Source: Actinomadura spongiicola (GTDB taxonomy: Bacteria > Actinomycetota > Actinomycetes > Streptosporangiales > Streptosporangiaceae). From it: a stretch of DNA of 64,000 nucleotides. Position numbers and translations under genes: made by a program. The stretch covers positions 58,841 through 122,840 of the forward strand of contig NZ_QVNQ01000015.1 of NCBI RefSeq assembly GCF_003432485.1, written 5' to 3'. A model generated the notes under the pieces. It made no database searches, was not told the origin of the DNA, and saw nothing but the letters and a program-made list of their open reading frames with translations. Shown here in pieces: positions 26,449 through 34,633 of the stretch (position 1 is the stretch's first letter; each line of letters begins with the position of its first letter).

Positions 26449-27606
26449 TCAGCGTGGGGGCAGCCGGGCCTCGATCGCGTCGGCGGCTCGGGGGGCTCCG
26501 CCCGCGTCGCGCACGTCGCGCCGCATGGCGCGCAGCCGCTGCTTGGTGGCGGCGTCGTCCAGCAGTTCGCGGACGGCGTCGCGGAGGCGGTCCGGGGTCG
26601 CCTCGGCCGGGGCGAGACTCCGGCCCAGCCCGAGTTGGGTGATGCGGTCGGCGGTGGTCCGCTGCTCCGGTGTGGTGGGCACCGCCACCATCGGCACGGC
26701 GGCGGCCAGCGCCTCCATCGCGGAGTTCATTCCCGCGTGGGTGACGAACACGTCGGTGTGCGCGAGCACCGCGGGCTGCGGGACCTGGTGGTGCGCCTCG
26801 ATGTTGGCGGGCAGCGGTTCGAAGGCGGTCGGGTCGATGTCGGGACCGACCGACAGTACGACCCGGTAGTGCCGGCCCGTGAAGGCCTGGATGCAGGCGC
26901 GGAAGAAGGCCGGGTCGCTGATGATCGTGCCCAGTGAGACGTACACCAGGGGTCGTCCCGGCGGCGTCCAGCCCCGCGGGTCGGACGGTCGGGTGGGTCC
27001 GACGAAGGCGTAGCGGTCGTCGAAGGTGTCGTTGTGCACGTGGAAGGACCGGGGCTGGTAGACGAGGTTGAACTCGGCGGGACGGTAGAAGTCGTGCAGT
27101 TCGAGCGGTGGTATGCCGTGTTTGTCGAGAACTGTGGCGAGGAGGTCGTCGAACTGCGTTTTGATCGGACTCGCCTCGAACATGGCCACGACGAACCGGC
27201 CGAAGTCGTATCCCTCGCTGGCGGCGTGCGCGCTCCAGGACTGGATCCGCGGGACGCCCCACTTGGCGGCCAGCATCGGGCCGGCCCACGCGAGCCAGTC
27301 GTTGACGATCAGGTCGGGTCGGTCGCCCGCGTAGCGCGCCTCGATCTGCGGCAGGACGTGCTCCAGGTCCTGGAGAAGGGCCAGTGTTGCGCGCGCCGCG
27401 GCTTCCATGCCGTCGATCACGATCGGTTCGCTCGGGCGAGGCTCGTAACGCAGGACCTCCGCGCCGGTTTCGCGAATGCGGTCGGCGACCGAGGGGGCGG
27501 CGGGACAGCTGACCCGGTGGCCTCGGGCGACGAGTTCCCGGGCGATCGGCAGGGTGGGGTTGATGTGACCGGCCTCGGGCAGGCTGAGAATGGCGATGTG
27601 GGCCAT
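26449..27606 (-). CDS. Macrolide-type (MGT/UGT, GT1) glycosyltransferase
   Basis: The product has 385 residues. It opens with MAHIAILSLPEAGHINPTLP, the hallmark of MGT-family GT1 enzymes, with the catalytic His in GHINP. The C-terminal donor site THAGMNSAMEALAAAVPMVA followed by TPEQ is intact. Such soluble enzymes transfer glucose or another sugar from a UDP-sugar to macrolides or other small aromatics, often for self-resistance or inactivation. ATG 27606 is chosen because GGAG is 11 bases upstream; five codons more are open. It lies 11 bp after a TetR gene, which probably controls it. Confidence 0.9.
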   Translation of the reverse strand: MAHIAILSLPEAGHINPTLPIARELVARGHRVSCPAAPSVADRIRETGAEVLRYEPRPSEPIVIDGMEAAARATLALLQDLEHVLPQIEARYAGDRPDLIVNDWLAWAGPMLAAKWGVPRIQSWSAHAASEGYDFGRFVVAMFEASPIKTQFDDLLATVLDKHGIPPLELHDFYRPAEFNLVYQPRSFHVHNDTFDDRYAFVGPTRPSDPRGWTPPGRPLVYVSLGTIISDPAFFRACIQAFTGRHYRVVLSVGPDIDPTAFEPLPANIEAHHQVPQPAVLAHTDVFVTHAGMNSAMEALAAAVPMVAVPTTPEQRTTADRITQLGLGRSLAPAEATPDRLRDAVRELLDDAATKQRLRAMRRDVRDAGGAPRAADAIEARLPPR

Positions 27607-27617
27607 GGCAGGCTCCT

Positions 27618-28259
27618 TCACGATGGCGGTGGCTGGTCGGGGTCGAGCCCGAGGTACCGGGCGAGCAGGGCCATCTGGTCGGCGTAGTGGCCGACGAACT
27701 CGGCGGATCGGGGGTCGGCTCCGGTGATGCCGTGGATGATGTGCGGGAGTGTGGTGGGTGCCATCGCGGCGGCCATCATCGCGATGACCAGGCAGGCGGG
27801 ATCCAGCTCGGCCGGTAGTCGGCCGGTCGCCTGCAGGGCGCGGACCTCGTCGATACTCCTCCGCGGCCCTTCTGCGCCGTCCCCCGGCCCCTCCGAGGAG
27901 CCGGTGTACTGCAGGCCGTTCCAGGCCAGCAGCCGGACGCCGTCGGGGTTGTTCAGCGCCTCCAACGCGTACAGGCGGAGTTGTTCCGGAAGGGGCGTGC
28001 CGGGCGGCGCCAACTCGCCTCGCCGCTCTTGCCAGTGCCGCGAGATGGCCTGGTAGAGGCCCTCCTTGCCGTCGAAGTAGTACGAGATCAGTTGCACGTT
28101 GACTTTCGCCCTGGCCGCGATCGCGGCGATCCGGGCACCTGCGTATCCGTGCGCGCCGAACTCGGCGAGTGCCGCGTCCAGGATGAGCCTGCGTGTGCGC
28201 TCGGCGTCGCGCTGCCGCTCCTGCGGCTTCGGGGACCTGCGTGTCTTCTTCTCGGGCAT
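27618..28259 (-). CDS. TetR-family regulator
   Basis: The product has 213 residues. The N-terminal HTH is typical (TRRLILDAALAEFGAHGYAG, then VQLISYYFDGKEGLYQA), and the C-terminal region is an all-helical ligand-binding domain (about 80-210). It is the first gene of a two-gene unit with the glycosyltransferase, 11 bp apart. This suggests that a glycosyltransferase substrate, for example a macrolide, is the inducer. ATG 28259. Confidence 0.9.
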   Translation of the reverse strand: MPEKKTRRSPKPQERQRDAERTRRLILDAALAEFGAHGYAGARIAAIAARAKVNVQLISYYFDGKEGLYQAISRHWQERRGELAPPGTPLPEQLRLYALEALNNPDGVRLLAWNGLQYTGSSEGPGDGAEGPRRSIDEVRALQATGRLPAELDPACLVIAMMAAAMAPTTLPHIIHGITGADPRSAEFVGHYADQMALLARYLGLDPDQPPPS

Positions 28260-28304
28260 TTGACGATCATACGTCGGGGCAACTCTGTCAGTTAGATGAT
28301 TGCT

Positions 28305-28328
28305 TTAGTCAAGCGGATGTTTGATTAG
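28305..28328. promoter_or_regulatory. Imperfect inverted repeat upstream of TetR gene
   Basis: TAGTCAA and TTGATTA, separated by eight bases, form an AT-rich inverted repeat with one mismatch, about 45 bp upstream of the TetR start. This is a candidate autoregulatory operator. The AT content contrasts with the surrounding DNA. Confidence 0.35.
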
Positions 28329-28672
28329 ATGGCAAGCGCGGTCGATCGTCAGGTTGTGAGGACTTGGCTGCATGGGCATACGACCGTCTCGACCTGCGCC
28401 GGCGTGCCCGAGACCGAGCTAGATCATGCGATGCGGGAAGCGTTCACCCTGATCACCGACGCGAACCCGCCGTCGCGGTGCTCGGTGTCGGGACTCTCTC
28501 ACAGGCCATATCCGCCATGGTCCGCGCCCATCGCCATCGCGAAGGGGCGGGTCGGGCTCAAGCGGCAGTCGCTCGTCGAGCTGCGTCTCTTGGCCGCCTG
28601 GAACGCACCGGCTGGGCTTGCTGGATTCTGCTTCGATTAAGGACGGCCGTCCGCCGCCGCTTGCGCCCTTGA
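28329..28672. other. No convincing gene
   Basis: Short open frames exist on both strands (for instance 103 codons from 28,329), but none has a ribosome site, biased third positions or recognisable motifs. I see nothing that can be called a gene; this may be decayed coding DNA between two TetR units. Confidence 0.4.
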
Positions 28673-29092
28673 TCATCCGTGACTGATGTGCGTGCTTCGT
28701 TCGGCGTCAGGGGTCGAGGAGGTCGGGGTTGTGCCGGAGCAGGTGGTCAGGTAGGCCGCGATGCCGCAGGCCAGGACCAGTACGCCGCCTGACAGCGGGT
28801 CGATGACCGCCATCGTGGCGCCTATGAAGACGAGGTAGATCGAGACCGAGGCCGGGAGCGTGCCGGTGGTCCGGATGGCGTGCCGGGCGAAGGAGCCCAG
28901 GGCGAAGAAGCCGACGCCCGCGTAGAAGAACCACAGGGCGGACTCCCGTTCGGGGACGCCGTCGATGCCGTCGACGAGGCCGGCGTCCAGCACGTCGCCC
29001 CAGGCGTCGGTCATCGTCGCGAAGGCGTAGAGGGTGTGGATGAGGGCGATGAAGAAGATGGCGCGGGGTACCCAGGGGGTCAGCGACTTCAC
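28673..29092 (-). CDS. Four-TM membrane protein (DUF6463-like)
   Basis: The product has 139 residues from GTG 29092, which overlaps the TetR stop by four bases. Four hydrophobic segments are visible: RAIFFIALIHTLYAFATM, ALWFFYAGVGFFALGSFA, SVSIYLVFIGATMAVIDP and GGVLVLACGIAAYL. The tail is polar. The arrangement fits the small integral membrane proteins of the DUF6463 type, function unknown. It is translationally coupled to its TetR regulator, a layout often seen for drug-responsive membrane proteins. Confidence 0.75.
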   Translation of the reverse strand: MKSLTPWVPRAIFFIALIHTLYAFATMTDAWGDVLDAGLVDGIDGVPERESALWFFYAGVGFFALGSFARHAIRTTGTLPASVSIYLVFIGATMAVIDPLSGGVLVLACGIAAYLTTCSGTTPTSSTPDAERSTHISHG

Positions 29093-29658
29093 TTCCGTTT
29101 CCTTTCCGAGCGGTCGTCCGGTCGATCGGCCAGTCCGATGGCGGCGTTGAAGAGATCGCGCAGTTCCGGTGGTGTGAGCGGTGGGACGACGTGGTCGGCG
29201 CCTACCGCGATCAGGTAGAGCAGCCGGGACATGCGGGCGGCCTTGTCGGGGTCGCCGGTCATCTCCACCCACAGCTCGCGCAGGTACTCGGTGCGGGTGC
29301 GGTCGATGCGCTCCTGGGCGGCGCGGACCTCGGGATCCTGCTGGGCCCAGGCGCGGACGGCGATCTCCAGGGCAGGGCTCTGCGCCTCGGCGGACACCAG
29401 GTCGGTCAGCAAGCGCAGCCGGTCGCGCGCCGGCAACCCGGGCTCGCGCTCGACCAGGTCGATGAATCGGAGGGTTGTCTGGTCGGCGATCCGGTCGAGC
29501 AGTGACGTGCGATACCCGGCCATGCCCTTGAAGTGGTGGTAGAACGACCCTTTGCTGAGCCCCAGCCGGTCGGTGAGCCGTTCGATCGTCAGGCCCGGAG
29601 CGCCGTGCTCGGCCAGGATCGCCAGTCCCGCGTCCAGCCAGTCTTGTTTGCTCGCCAT
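29089..29658 (-). CDS. TetR-family regulator
   Basis: The product has 189 residues: HTH TIERLTDRLGLSKGSFYHHF at about 24-43, then a helical ligand-binding domain with RDLFNAAIGLADRPDD near the end. ATG 29658. Twin palindromes 20-60 bp upstream are its likely operators. It forms a two-gene operon with the 4-TM protein. Confidence 0.9.
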   Translation of the reverse strand: MASKQDWLDAGLAILAEHGAPGLTIERLTDRLGLSKGSFYHHFKGMAGYRTSLLDRIADQTTLRFIDLVEREPGLPARDRLRLLTDLVSAEAQSPALEIAVRAWAQQDPEVRAAQERIDRTRTEYLRELWVEMTGDPDKAARMSRLLYLIAVGADHVVPPLTPPELRDLFNAAIGLADRPDDRSERKRK

Positions 29659-29678
29659 CGCCGCCGTCCCGAGTCCGT

Positions 29679-29718
29679 ACCATACCGTTTGGTATGTAAC
29701 CGTACCATACCGTATGGT
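29679..29718. promoter_or_regulatory. Twin TetR operators
   Basis: Two copies of ACCATACCGTWTGGT at 29679-29693 and 29704-29718; the second is a perfect inverted repeat (ACCATA-CCG-TATGGT) and the first differs by one base. Spacing is 25 bp centre to centre, so they do not lie on exactly the same helix face. The position just upstream of the TetR start suggests autorepression. Confidence 0.75.
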
Positions 29719-30137
29719 CTGGCCGGTGCCCGCCAGGGGCCCATGTTCTGGGAGGGCCGCCCATCTGGCTGGACGGAAACGGTGAAGCCGAAGGGTTCTA
29801 CGACGTCCACGACTTCATCGCGCTGTGCAGCGAGCACTTCGAGAAGGTTGCTCTGAAGCCGATTACATCGACCCGCTCCTGCTTGCGCCCGCCACGCCGG
29901 ACTGGTTACCGGCTTGCGGCGCACTCTCTCGCTTCCCCGTGGTCGTGCGGGGACCTCTCGTTGGAACAACGTCATACCGAAGCACTACGAGACGGATTCA
30001 AACCGCCCGGCCAGACTTGGGCTTCCTGCGATAGTTGGAGCGTTCGCCATAGGTGCCCGGCTTTCGCCGATGTCTTCCGGCGGTTCTTCGGCATGGCGGG
30101 CCTGGTGGCGTCTGAGGCACGGCAAGGAGGCATGGAC
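29719..30137. other. Decayed DNA upstream of hypothetical gene
   Basis: About 420 bp without an intact gene. One plus-strand frame carries a protein-like fragment, GEAEGFYDVHDFIALCSEHF, near 29,800, but it is interrupted and I cannot place it in a family. It probably represents a gene remnant in the accessory region. Confidence 0.4.
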
Positions 30138-30566
30138 ATGGGGGTTTCGCTCTACTACACCGCGCGTCGTGGGCGCGAGCTCGACGAGCGGGAGCGGGAG
30201 CGGGTAGCCGAGATCGTGGATGAGGAGAACCGGGAACTACTTGACCGGCTGAATCAACGCCTGCCGGACTGGAAGGACGACGGGACCGTTCCTTCGTCCA
30301 TCACGGACGCGAAGGAGTTCTGTGAGGGCTTCGGCTTCTACGGGGACGCCGGCACGGAACGGGGCGTGATTCTGGACGGCTCCAGCAAGGTCTCTCATGG
30401 CCAGTGCGGAGCCTCGGTCATGTTCGAGCAGTTGGAGTACTACATGCGCTCCACGCTTGGACGGCTCAGATCCGCCCTGCCGGATGCCGAGTGGGACGCC
30501 CACGTCGACGGCCATGCGCTGACCTGGGACGAAGAGAACAGCCAGTACACCTTCACCCCCGAGTGA
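30138..30566 (+). CDS. Hypothetical protein
   Basis: The product has 142 residues from ATG 30138, seven bases after AGGAGG; ATG 30132 is too close to that site. It begins MGVSLYYTARRGRELDERER and is acidic, with an N-terminal helix, a central Gly/Phe-rich segment (EFCEGFGFYGDAGTERGVIL) and a C-terminal WDEENSQYTF. No signal peptide or membrane segment. I do not recognise the family. It stands alone between two decayed stretches. Confidence 0.65.
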   Translation: MGVSLYYTARRGRELDERERERVAEIVDEENRELLDRLNQRLPDWKDDGTVPSSITDAKEFCEGFGFYGDAGTERGVILDGSSKVSHGQCGASVMFEQLEYYMRSTLGRLRSALPDAEWDAHVDGHALTWDEENSQYTFTPE

Positions 30567-31189
30567 GATGGCACACCAGGACCGGCCGCCCTCTGTCTCA
30601 GTAGGCCAGCGCTGGTACCGGTGTATTCGACAGGCCTCATCAGGTTCCGGCGCTCGACCTGCGGCGTGTGCGATGCAATGAGCCGTGAGAGCGGTCGGGC
30701 TCTGCTTGACGCACATCGACTTCACGCAGAAGCCGGTCAGGGAAGGTCTCACCACGCCGCGCATGGAAGGCGAGGACGCGCGGGACGGGGTCGATGGGGC
30801 AATGGTGGACGTCGGTGGCGGTGATCGCGCCGGTTGCCGGTGATCACCCGGGGTGGGGTCGTGCCAGCGGTCGACCGGAGGACGCAGGTGTTCGCGCCCC
30901 GCTGTGCGACGGCGCACTCTGCTGGGCCGCCACCATCCGTCCGCTTCTGGCGGGCCCGCACACAGAAGAGAACATCGATCGCCTCGCCGGATGGGGCCCC
31001 TGACCTCGTCGAGCGCGAGGCGCTCTTGCATGCGGCACCGGTTCAGACAACCGGTCGGCGCCTCCGCCGGGCTTCGACAATGTCGTGGCGGAAAGTCTGG
31101 GAGAGCGATAACAAACGGGTGGGGATCATCGGCGTCGGGAGAGAGAAAGAAGAATTACCTTCGTCGTCGCTGACAGGAACCGCTTTTCG
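30567..31189. other. No convincing gene
   Basis: About 620 bp with only scattered frames on both strands and no ribosome sites. It looks like decayed DNA at the right edge of the accessory region. I could not match any fragment to a transposase or other family by eye. Confidence 0.4.
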
Positions 31190-32287
31190 TCAACTGACTT
31201 CGGCGTCGAAGAGTTGGAGGGGTTCGGTCACCGGTTGAAAGAAGGTGACGCCGCCGGTCCGGCAGTCGCCTGAGCCGCCCGAGGTGAGGCCCAGGGCGGT
31301 GCTTCCACTGAACAGTGAGCCGCCGCTGTCGCCCGGTTCCGCGCAGACGGTCGTCTGGATCGCCCCGGTGACGGTGCCCTCCGGGTAGTTCACCGTCGCG
31401 TTGATGGCGGTGACGGTGCCGGTGCTGACGCCGGTGGTGCTGCCGCTGCGCGTGACGCGCTGGCCCACGACGGCGTCCCCGGCCTCGGTGATCTCCTGGG
31501 ACTGGCCGTTGTACAGGTTGACGGCGCCCTCCCCGGCTTCTTCCGCACGGACGAGTGCGAAGTCGTCGCCGGGGAAGCTGCTCTGCACGGTGGTGCCGAG
31601 GGGCTGGGCGCCCTGCTGGTCGGCGGTCCACGTCTGGACGACGTTGCCGCAATGTCCGGCGGTGAGGAAGAAGTCCTGTCCGCCGCGTTTGACGTTGAAG
31701 CCGAGCGAGCATCGGGCACCCTGACCGAAGATCGCGTCGCCGCCGAGCGCGAGAGTGCGGAGGCTGCCGGGGAGGCGGACCATGCGGATCGCCGGGCCCA
31801 GCTGCCGGGCCGCGCGGCGGACGGCGGCCATCCGGGCGCCGGTGACGGACTCGTCCGTCCAGACGGTCACCCCGGCCGTGGCGGGGTCGACGGCCCAGCC
31901 GGTGCCCGGGATGCCCATGGTCGACGCGCGGAGGGAATCGGTGATCCGCTTCAGTGTCGCGGGGCTTCGCGTCAACGTCTTCGGGACGGCGCCCGCCGCG
32001 CGGACCATGGCGGCGTCCGTGGCGTTGGTGACGGTGACGACGGGCCTGCCGGACGAGTCCAGGTAGGCGCCCGCCGTACGGGCGCCGAGCCGGTCGACCA
32101 GCGCGGCGGCGAGGGCGTCGGGCGGTCTGTTCGAGGCTCGTTGTCCGGCGAGCGTGGCCTGCTGGCCGGACCGGTCCGGCATCCGAACCGCGTACATCGA
32201 ACCCGCCACCAAGCCGGCGGATCCGGCGAACACCGCGGTCCACGTGACCACGGTGCGCGTACGGGTCTTGGCGTTACGGCGCGTCAT
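31190..32287 (-). CDS. Secreted streptogrisin/alpha-lytic-type serine protease
   Basis: The product is a 365-residue preproenzyme. A Tat/Sec-like N-terminus (RRNAKTRTRT, hydrophobic about 13-33) is followed by a propeptide to about residue 180. The S1E catalytic domain carries H212 in LTAGHC, Asp in GDDFALV (241/242) and S321 in EPGDSGGS; Cys193-Cys213 and Cys315-Cys342 are placed for the two usual disulfides. The propeptide acts as a folding chaperone and is removed outside the cell. ATG 32287 has GGAGG upstream. It is divergent from the DUF72 gene. A secreted nutritional protease is likely. Confidence 0.93.
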   Translation of the reverse strand: MTRRNAKTRTRTVVTWTAVFAGSAGLVAGSMYAVRMPDRSGQQATLAGQRASNRPPDALAAALVDRLGARTAGAYLDSSGRPVVTVTNATDAAMVRAAGAVPKTLTRSPATLKRITDSLRASTMGIPGTGWAVDPATAGVTVWTDESVTGARMAAVRRAARQLGPAIRMVRLPGSLRTLALGGDAIFGQGARCSLGFNVKRGGQDFFLTAGHCGNVVQTWTADQQGAQPLGTTVQSSFPGDDFALVRAEEAGEGAVNLYNGQSQEITEAGDAVVGQRVTRSGSTTGVSTGTVTAINATVNYPEGTVTGAIQTTVCAEPGDSGGSLFSGSTALGLTSGGSGDCRTGGVTFFQPVTEPLQLFDAEVS

Positions 32288-32369
32288 GGGTCCTCCAAGG
32301 TCCGGTCTGTGCGTGGAGATACGGCGCGGGGCCGGACGGAGTTCAAGCGGGTTCGGTAGCGTCGGTTTC

Positions 32370-33212
32370 ATGCGGCTTCATGTGGGGTGCGCGATGTGGG
32401 CCCATCCGCCATGGCAGGGGCGTTTCCTGCCGCAGTCCGGGGAGCGCCTGCGCGCCTACGCGAGCTGGTGCAACGCGGTGGAGGGCAACACGACCTTCTA
32501 CGCGACGCCGTCGAGGAGCACGGTGGAGTCGTGGGCGGAGCAGACGGGGCCGGACTTCCGGTTCGTCGTGAAGCTGCCGAAGTCGATCACGCATGAGCGG
32601 CGGCTCGCGGACTACGACGAGGAGCTCCGGGCGTTCCTCACCGCGACGGAGCCGCTCGGGCCGCGGGCTCACGCGCTGTGGGTGCAGCTTCCGGGATCGT
32701 TCGGCCCGGCGGATCTCGGGGCGCTCGCCGGTTTCCTGCGGCGTCTCCCGGCGGAGCACCGGTACGCGGTGGAGGTGCGTCACCGGGCGTTCTTCGAGGA
32801 CGCGGGGAGCGCCCGCGACCTCGAACGGGTTCTCGGATCGGCGGGAGCCGAGTGGGTTCCGTTCGACACGACCGTCTTCTTCCAGGGGCGGCCGAACAGC
32901 GACGCCGAACGGGACGCGTGGACGAAGAAGCCGCGTGTGCCGCGCCGTTCGGTGGCGCTCACCGACCGTCCCATCGTCCGGTACATCGGACGGGACGACA
33001 CGGAACGGACGGTCGAAGGCTGGCGTTTCTGGGTCGGAAGAGTCGTCGACTGGCTCCGCGAGGGACGTTCACCGACCTTCTTCGTCCACACGCCGGACAA
33101 CGCCGAGGCGCTGACGCTCGCCCGCCGCTTCCACGACGAGGTCAGGGAACGGCTTCCGGAGCTCGAACCCCTCCCCGAGCGGGAGCCGGTGGGCCCGCCG
33201 ACGCTGTTCTGA
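32370..33212 (+). CDS. DUF72 family protein
   Basis: The product has 280 residues beginning MRLHVGCAMWAHPPWQGRFL, followed by CNAVEGNTTFYATPS, FRFVVKLPKSITHERRL and the C-terminal YFVHTPDNAEA-like block (FFVHTPDNAEALTLARRFHD). These are the conserved features of DUF72, a TIM-barrel family of unknown function. ATG 32370 is chosen from the conserved N-terminus; the ribosome site is poor. It is cytoplasmic and is followed after 83 bp by the CBS-BON gene. Confidence 0.9.
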   Translation: MRLHVGCAMWAHPPWQGRFLPQSGERLRAYASWCNAVEGNTTFYATPSRSTVESWAEQTGPDFRFVVKLPKSITHERRLADYDEELRAFLTATEPLGPRAHALWVQLPGSFGPADLGALAGFLRRLPAEHRYAVEVRHRAFFEDAGSARDLERVLGSAGAEWVPFDTTVFFQGRPNSDAERDAWTKKPRVPRRSVALTDRPIVRYIGRDDTERTVEGWRFWVGRVVDWLREGRSPTFFVHTPDNAEALTLARRFHDEVRERLPELEPLPEREPVGPPTLF

Positions 33213-33295
33213 CGCCCGAAGACCGTTCACGCGAGGGTCAGAGCGGCACGGCCCGGGTAGGTGAAAGGGCGTCCTCACCGGAAGGAGAGAACGCC

Positions 33296-33895
33296 ATGCT
33301 GGTCCGGGAGGCCATGACCTCGCCCGTCGTGACGATCCCGCCGTCGGCCACCGTCCGGCAGGCCATCAGGGTCCTTCACGAGCACGACGTCACCGCGCTG
33401 CCCGTCGCGGACGAGTCGGGGATCATGGTGGGCATCGTCAGCGAGATGGATCTGCTTCAGGGCGTGCTCGAACGCGACCCGAGGGCGTTCGTCCGGCCCG
33501 TCGCGACCACGCGGAACCCGTCGCCGCGCCTGGTGGCGGAGGTCATGACCCGCGACGTGGAGATCGCCCGGCCCAACACCGACGTCGCCGTCCTCGCCGA
33601 GACGATGATGAAGAGGCGGATCAGGAGCGTGCCGGTGCTGGACGGTCGCGACATCGTCGGCATCGTCAGCCGCCGGGACCTCATCGCCGTCCTGGCCCGC
33701 GACGACGCCCGCATCCGCGACGACGTGCTGGCCGCGATCGCCGAGTACGGGCCGGAGGGCGCGCACTGGGACGTGTCGGTGCGGGACGGCGCCGTCGAGT
33801 TGCGCGGCAGCGCCGACCGGTCCGCGCGGCGGGTCGCCGACGTCCTCGCCCGGGCCGTTCCCGGCGTCACCCACGTCTCCGTCCGGGACGTTTAG
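33296..33895 (+). CDS. CBS-pair protein with C-terminal BON domain
   Basis: The product has 199 residues. Two CBS motifs are seen: REAMTSPVVTIPPSATVRQA with VGIVSEMDLL, and AEVMTRDVEIARPNTDVAVL with VGIVSRRDLI. A BON-like tail follows (WDVSVRDGAVELRGSADRSA, then VPGVTHVSV). CBS pairs bind adenosine nucleotides; the BON part may bind lipid or protein. ATG 33296 follows GAAGGAGAG. It is typical of actinomycete energy or stress sensors and is convergent with the HU gene. Confidence 0.92.
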   Translation: MLVREAMTSPVVTIPPSATVRQAIRVLHEHDVTALPVADESGIMVGIVSEMDLLQGVLERDPRAFVRPVATTRNPSPRLVAEVMTRDVEIARPNTDVAVLAETMMKRRIRSVPVLDGRDIVGIVSRRDLIAVLARDDARIRDDVLAAIAEYGPEGAHWDVSVRDGAVELRGSADRSARRVADVLARAVPGVTHVSVRDV

Positions 33896-33919
33896 GTCGC
33901 GTCCCGGCCGGGCGCGGCG

Positions 33920-34441
33920 CTACTTGGCGGCCTTGGCACGGCCCTTACCCTTGCCTTTGCCCTTGCCCGACCCCTTCTTCGCGGAGACGGGCTCCACCCT
34001 GGCCTTCTTCGGCGCCTTCTTCGGTTCCGCGGCCTTCTTGGTCTTCTTCGCGCCGCTCTTGGCGCGCTTCGGCTTCTTCGCGGGCGCGGGGTCCACGACG
34101 ACGCTCACCGCCGTTTCCGGCGCGGCGACCGCCGCCACGGCCGGTTCGGCGGCACTCGCGGGGACGCTCCCGGCGACGCGATTCCGGAACGTCTGCCCGG
34201 ACCGGAACCGTGGCACCTCGGCGGCGGGGACCTCGATCGGCAGGCCGGTGCGCGGGTTACGGGCGCTGCGGGCCACGCGGGACAGCCGGTCGAACGTCCC
34301 GAACCCGGTGATCGTGACGCGTTCTCCGGCGCACACCCGTTCCATCACGGTCTCGACCACGGCGTCCACGTGCCGCCGGGCGTCCGCCTCGTCGCTCCCC
34401 GCGCGCTCCGCCACGGCCCTGACCAGTTCGCTGCGGTTCAT
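33920..34441 (-). CDS. HU-type nucleoid protein with lysine-rich tail (HupS-like)
   Basis: The product has 173 residues. Residues 1-90 are a bacterial HU/IHF fold (MNRSELVRAVAERAGSDEAD, VTITGFGTFDRLSRVARSAR, NPRTGLPIEV). From about 125 the tail is made of Lys, Ala and Pro in histone H1-like repeats ending KGKGKGKGRAKAAK. This two-domain form is the actinomycete HupS/HU class, involved in chromosome compaction and, in Streptomyces, spore nucleoids. ATG 34441 with GGAGG upstream. The HU core is normal. Confidence 0.92.
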   Translation of the reverse strand: MNRSELVRAVAERAGSDEADARRHVDAVVETVMERVCAGERVTITGFGTFDRLSRVARSARNPRTGLPIEVPAAEVPRFRSGQTFRNRVAGSVPASAAEPAVAAVAAPETAVSVVVDPAPAKKPKRAKSGAKKTKKAAEPKKAPKKARVEPVSAKKGSGKGKGKGKGRAKAAK

Positions 34442-34633
34442 GCGACATGACCTCCACTGATCTGATATGTATCGGGACAGCGTAGACCTGCGCGAAGATC
34501 CCGACCCGGAAATCCGTCCCGGTTTCAGCGTGTCTTTCGCCCGGCGGTTTCCATTGGACGGTAGGGCCCTTCACGCCACCCCTCTCCACCGGAAGGATCT
34601 CGGCATGGGCGATCGCCAACGGGCAGGTGCGGC

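Noticed and set aside
28329..28640. 103-codon plus-strand frame after the TetR gene
   Set aside because: No ribosome site, unusual composition and no similarity that I can recognise; equally long frames exist on the other strand.
30237..31031. Minus-strand frame overlapping the 142-residue gene
   Set aside because: It is antisense to a gene with a good ribosome site and contains no recognisable domain.
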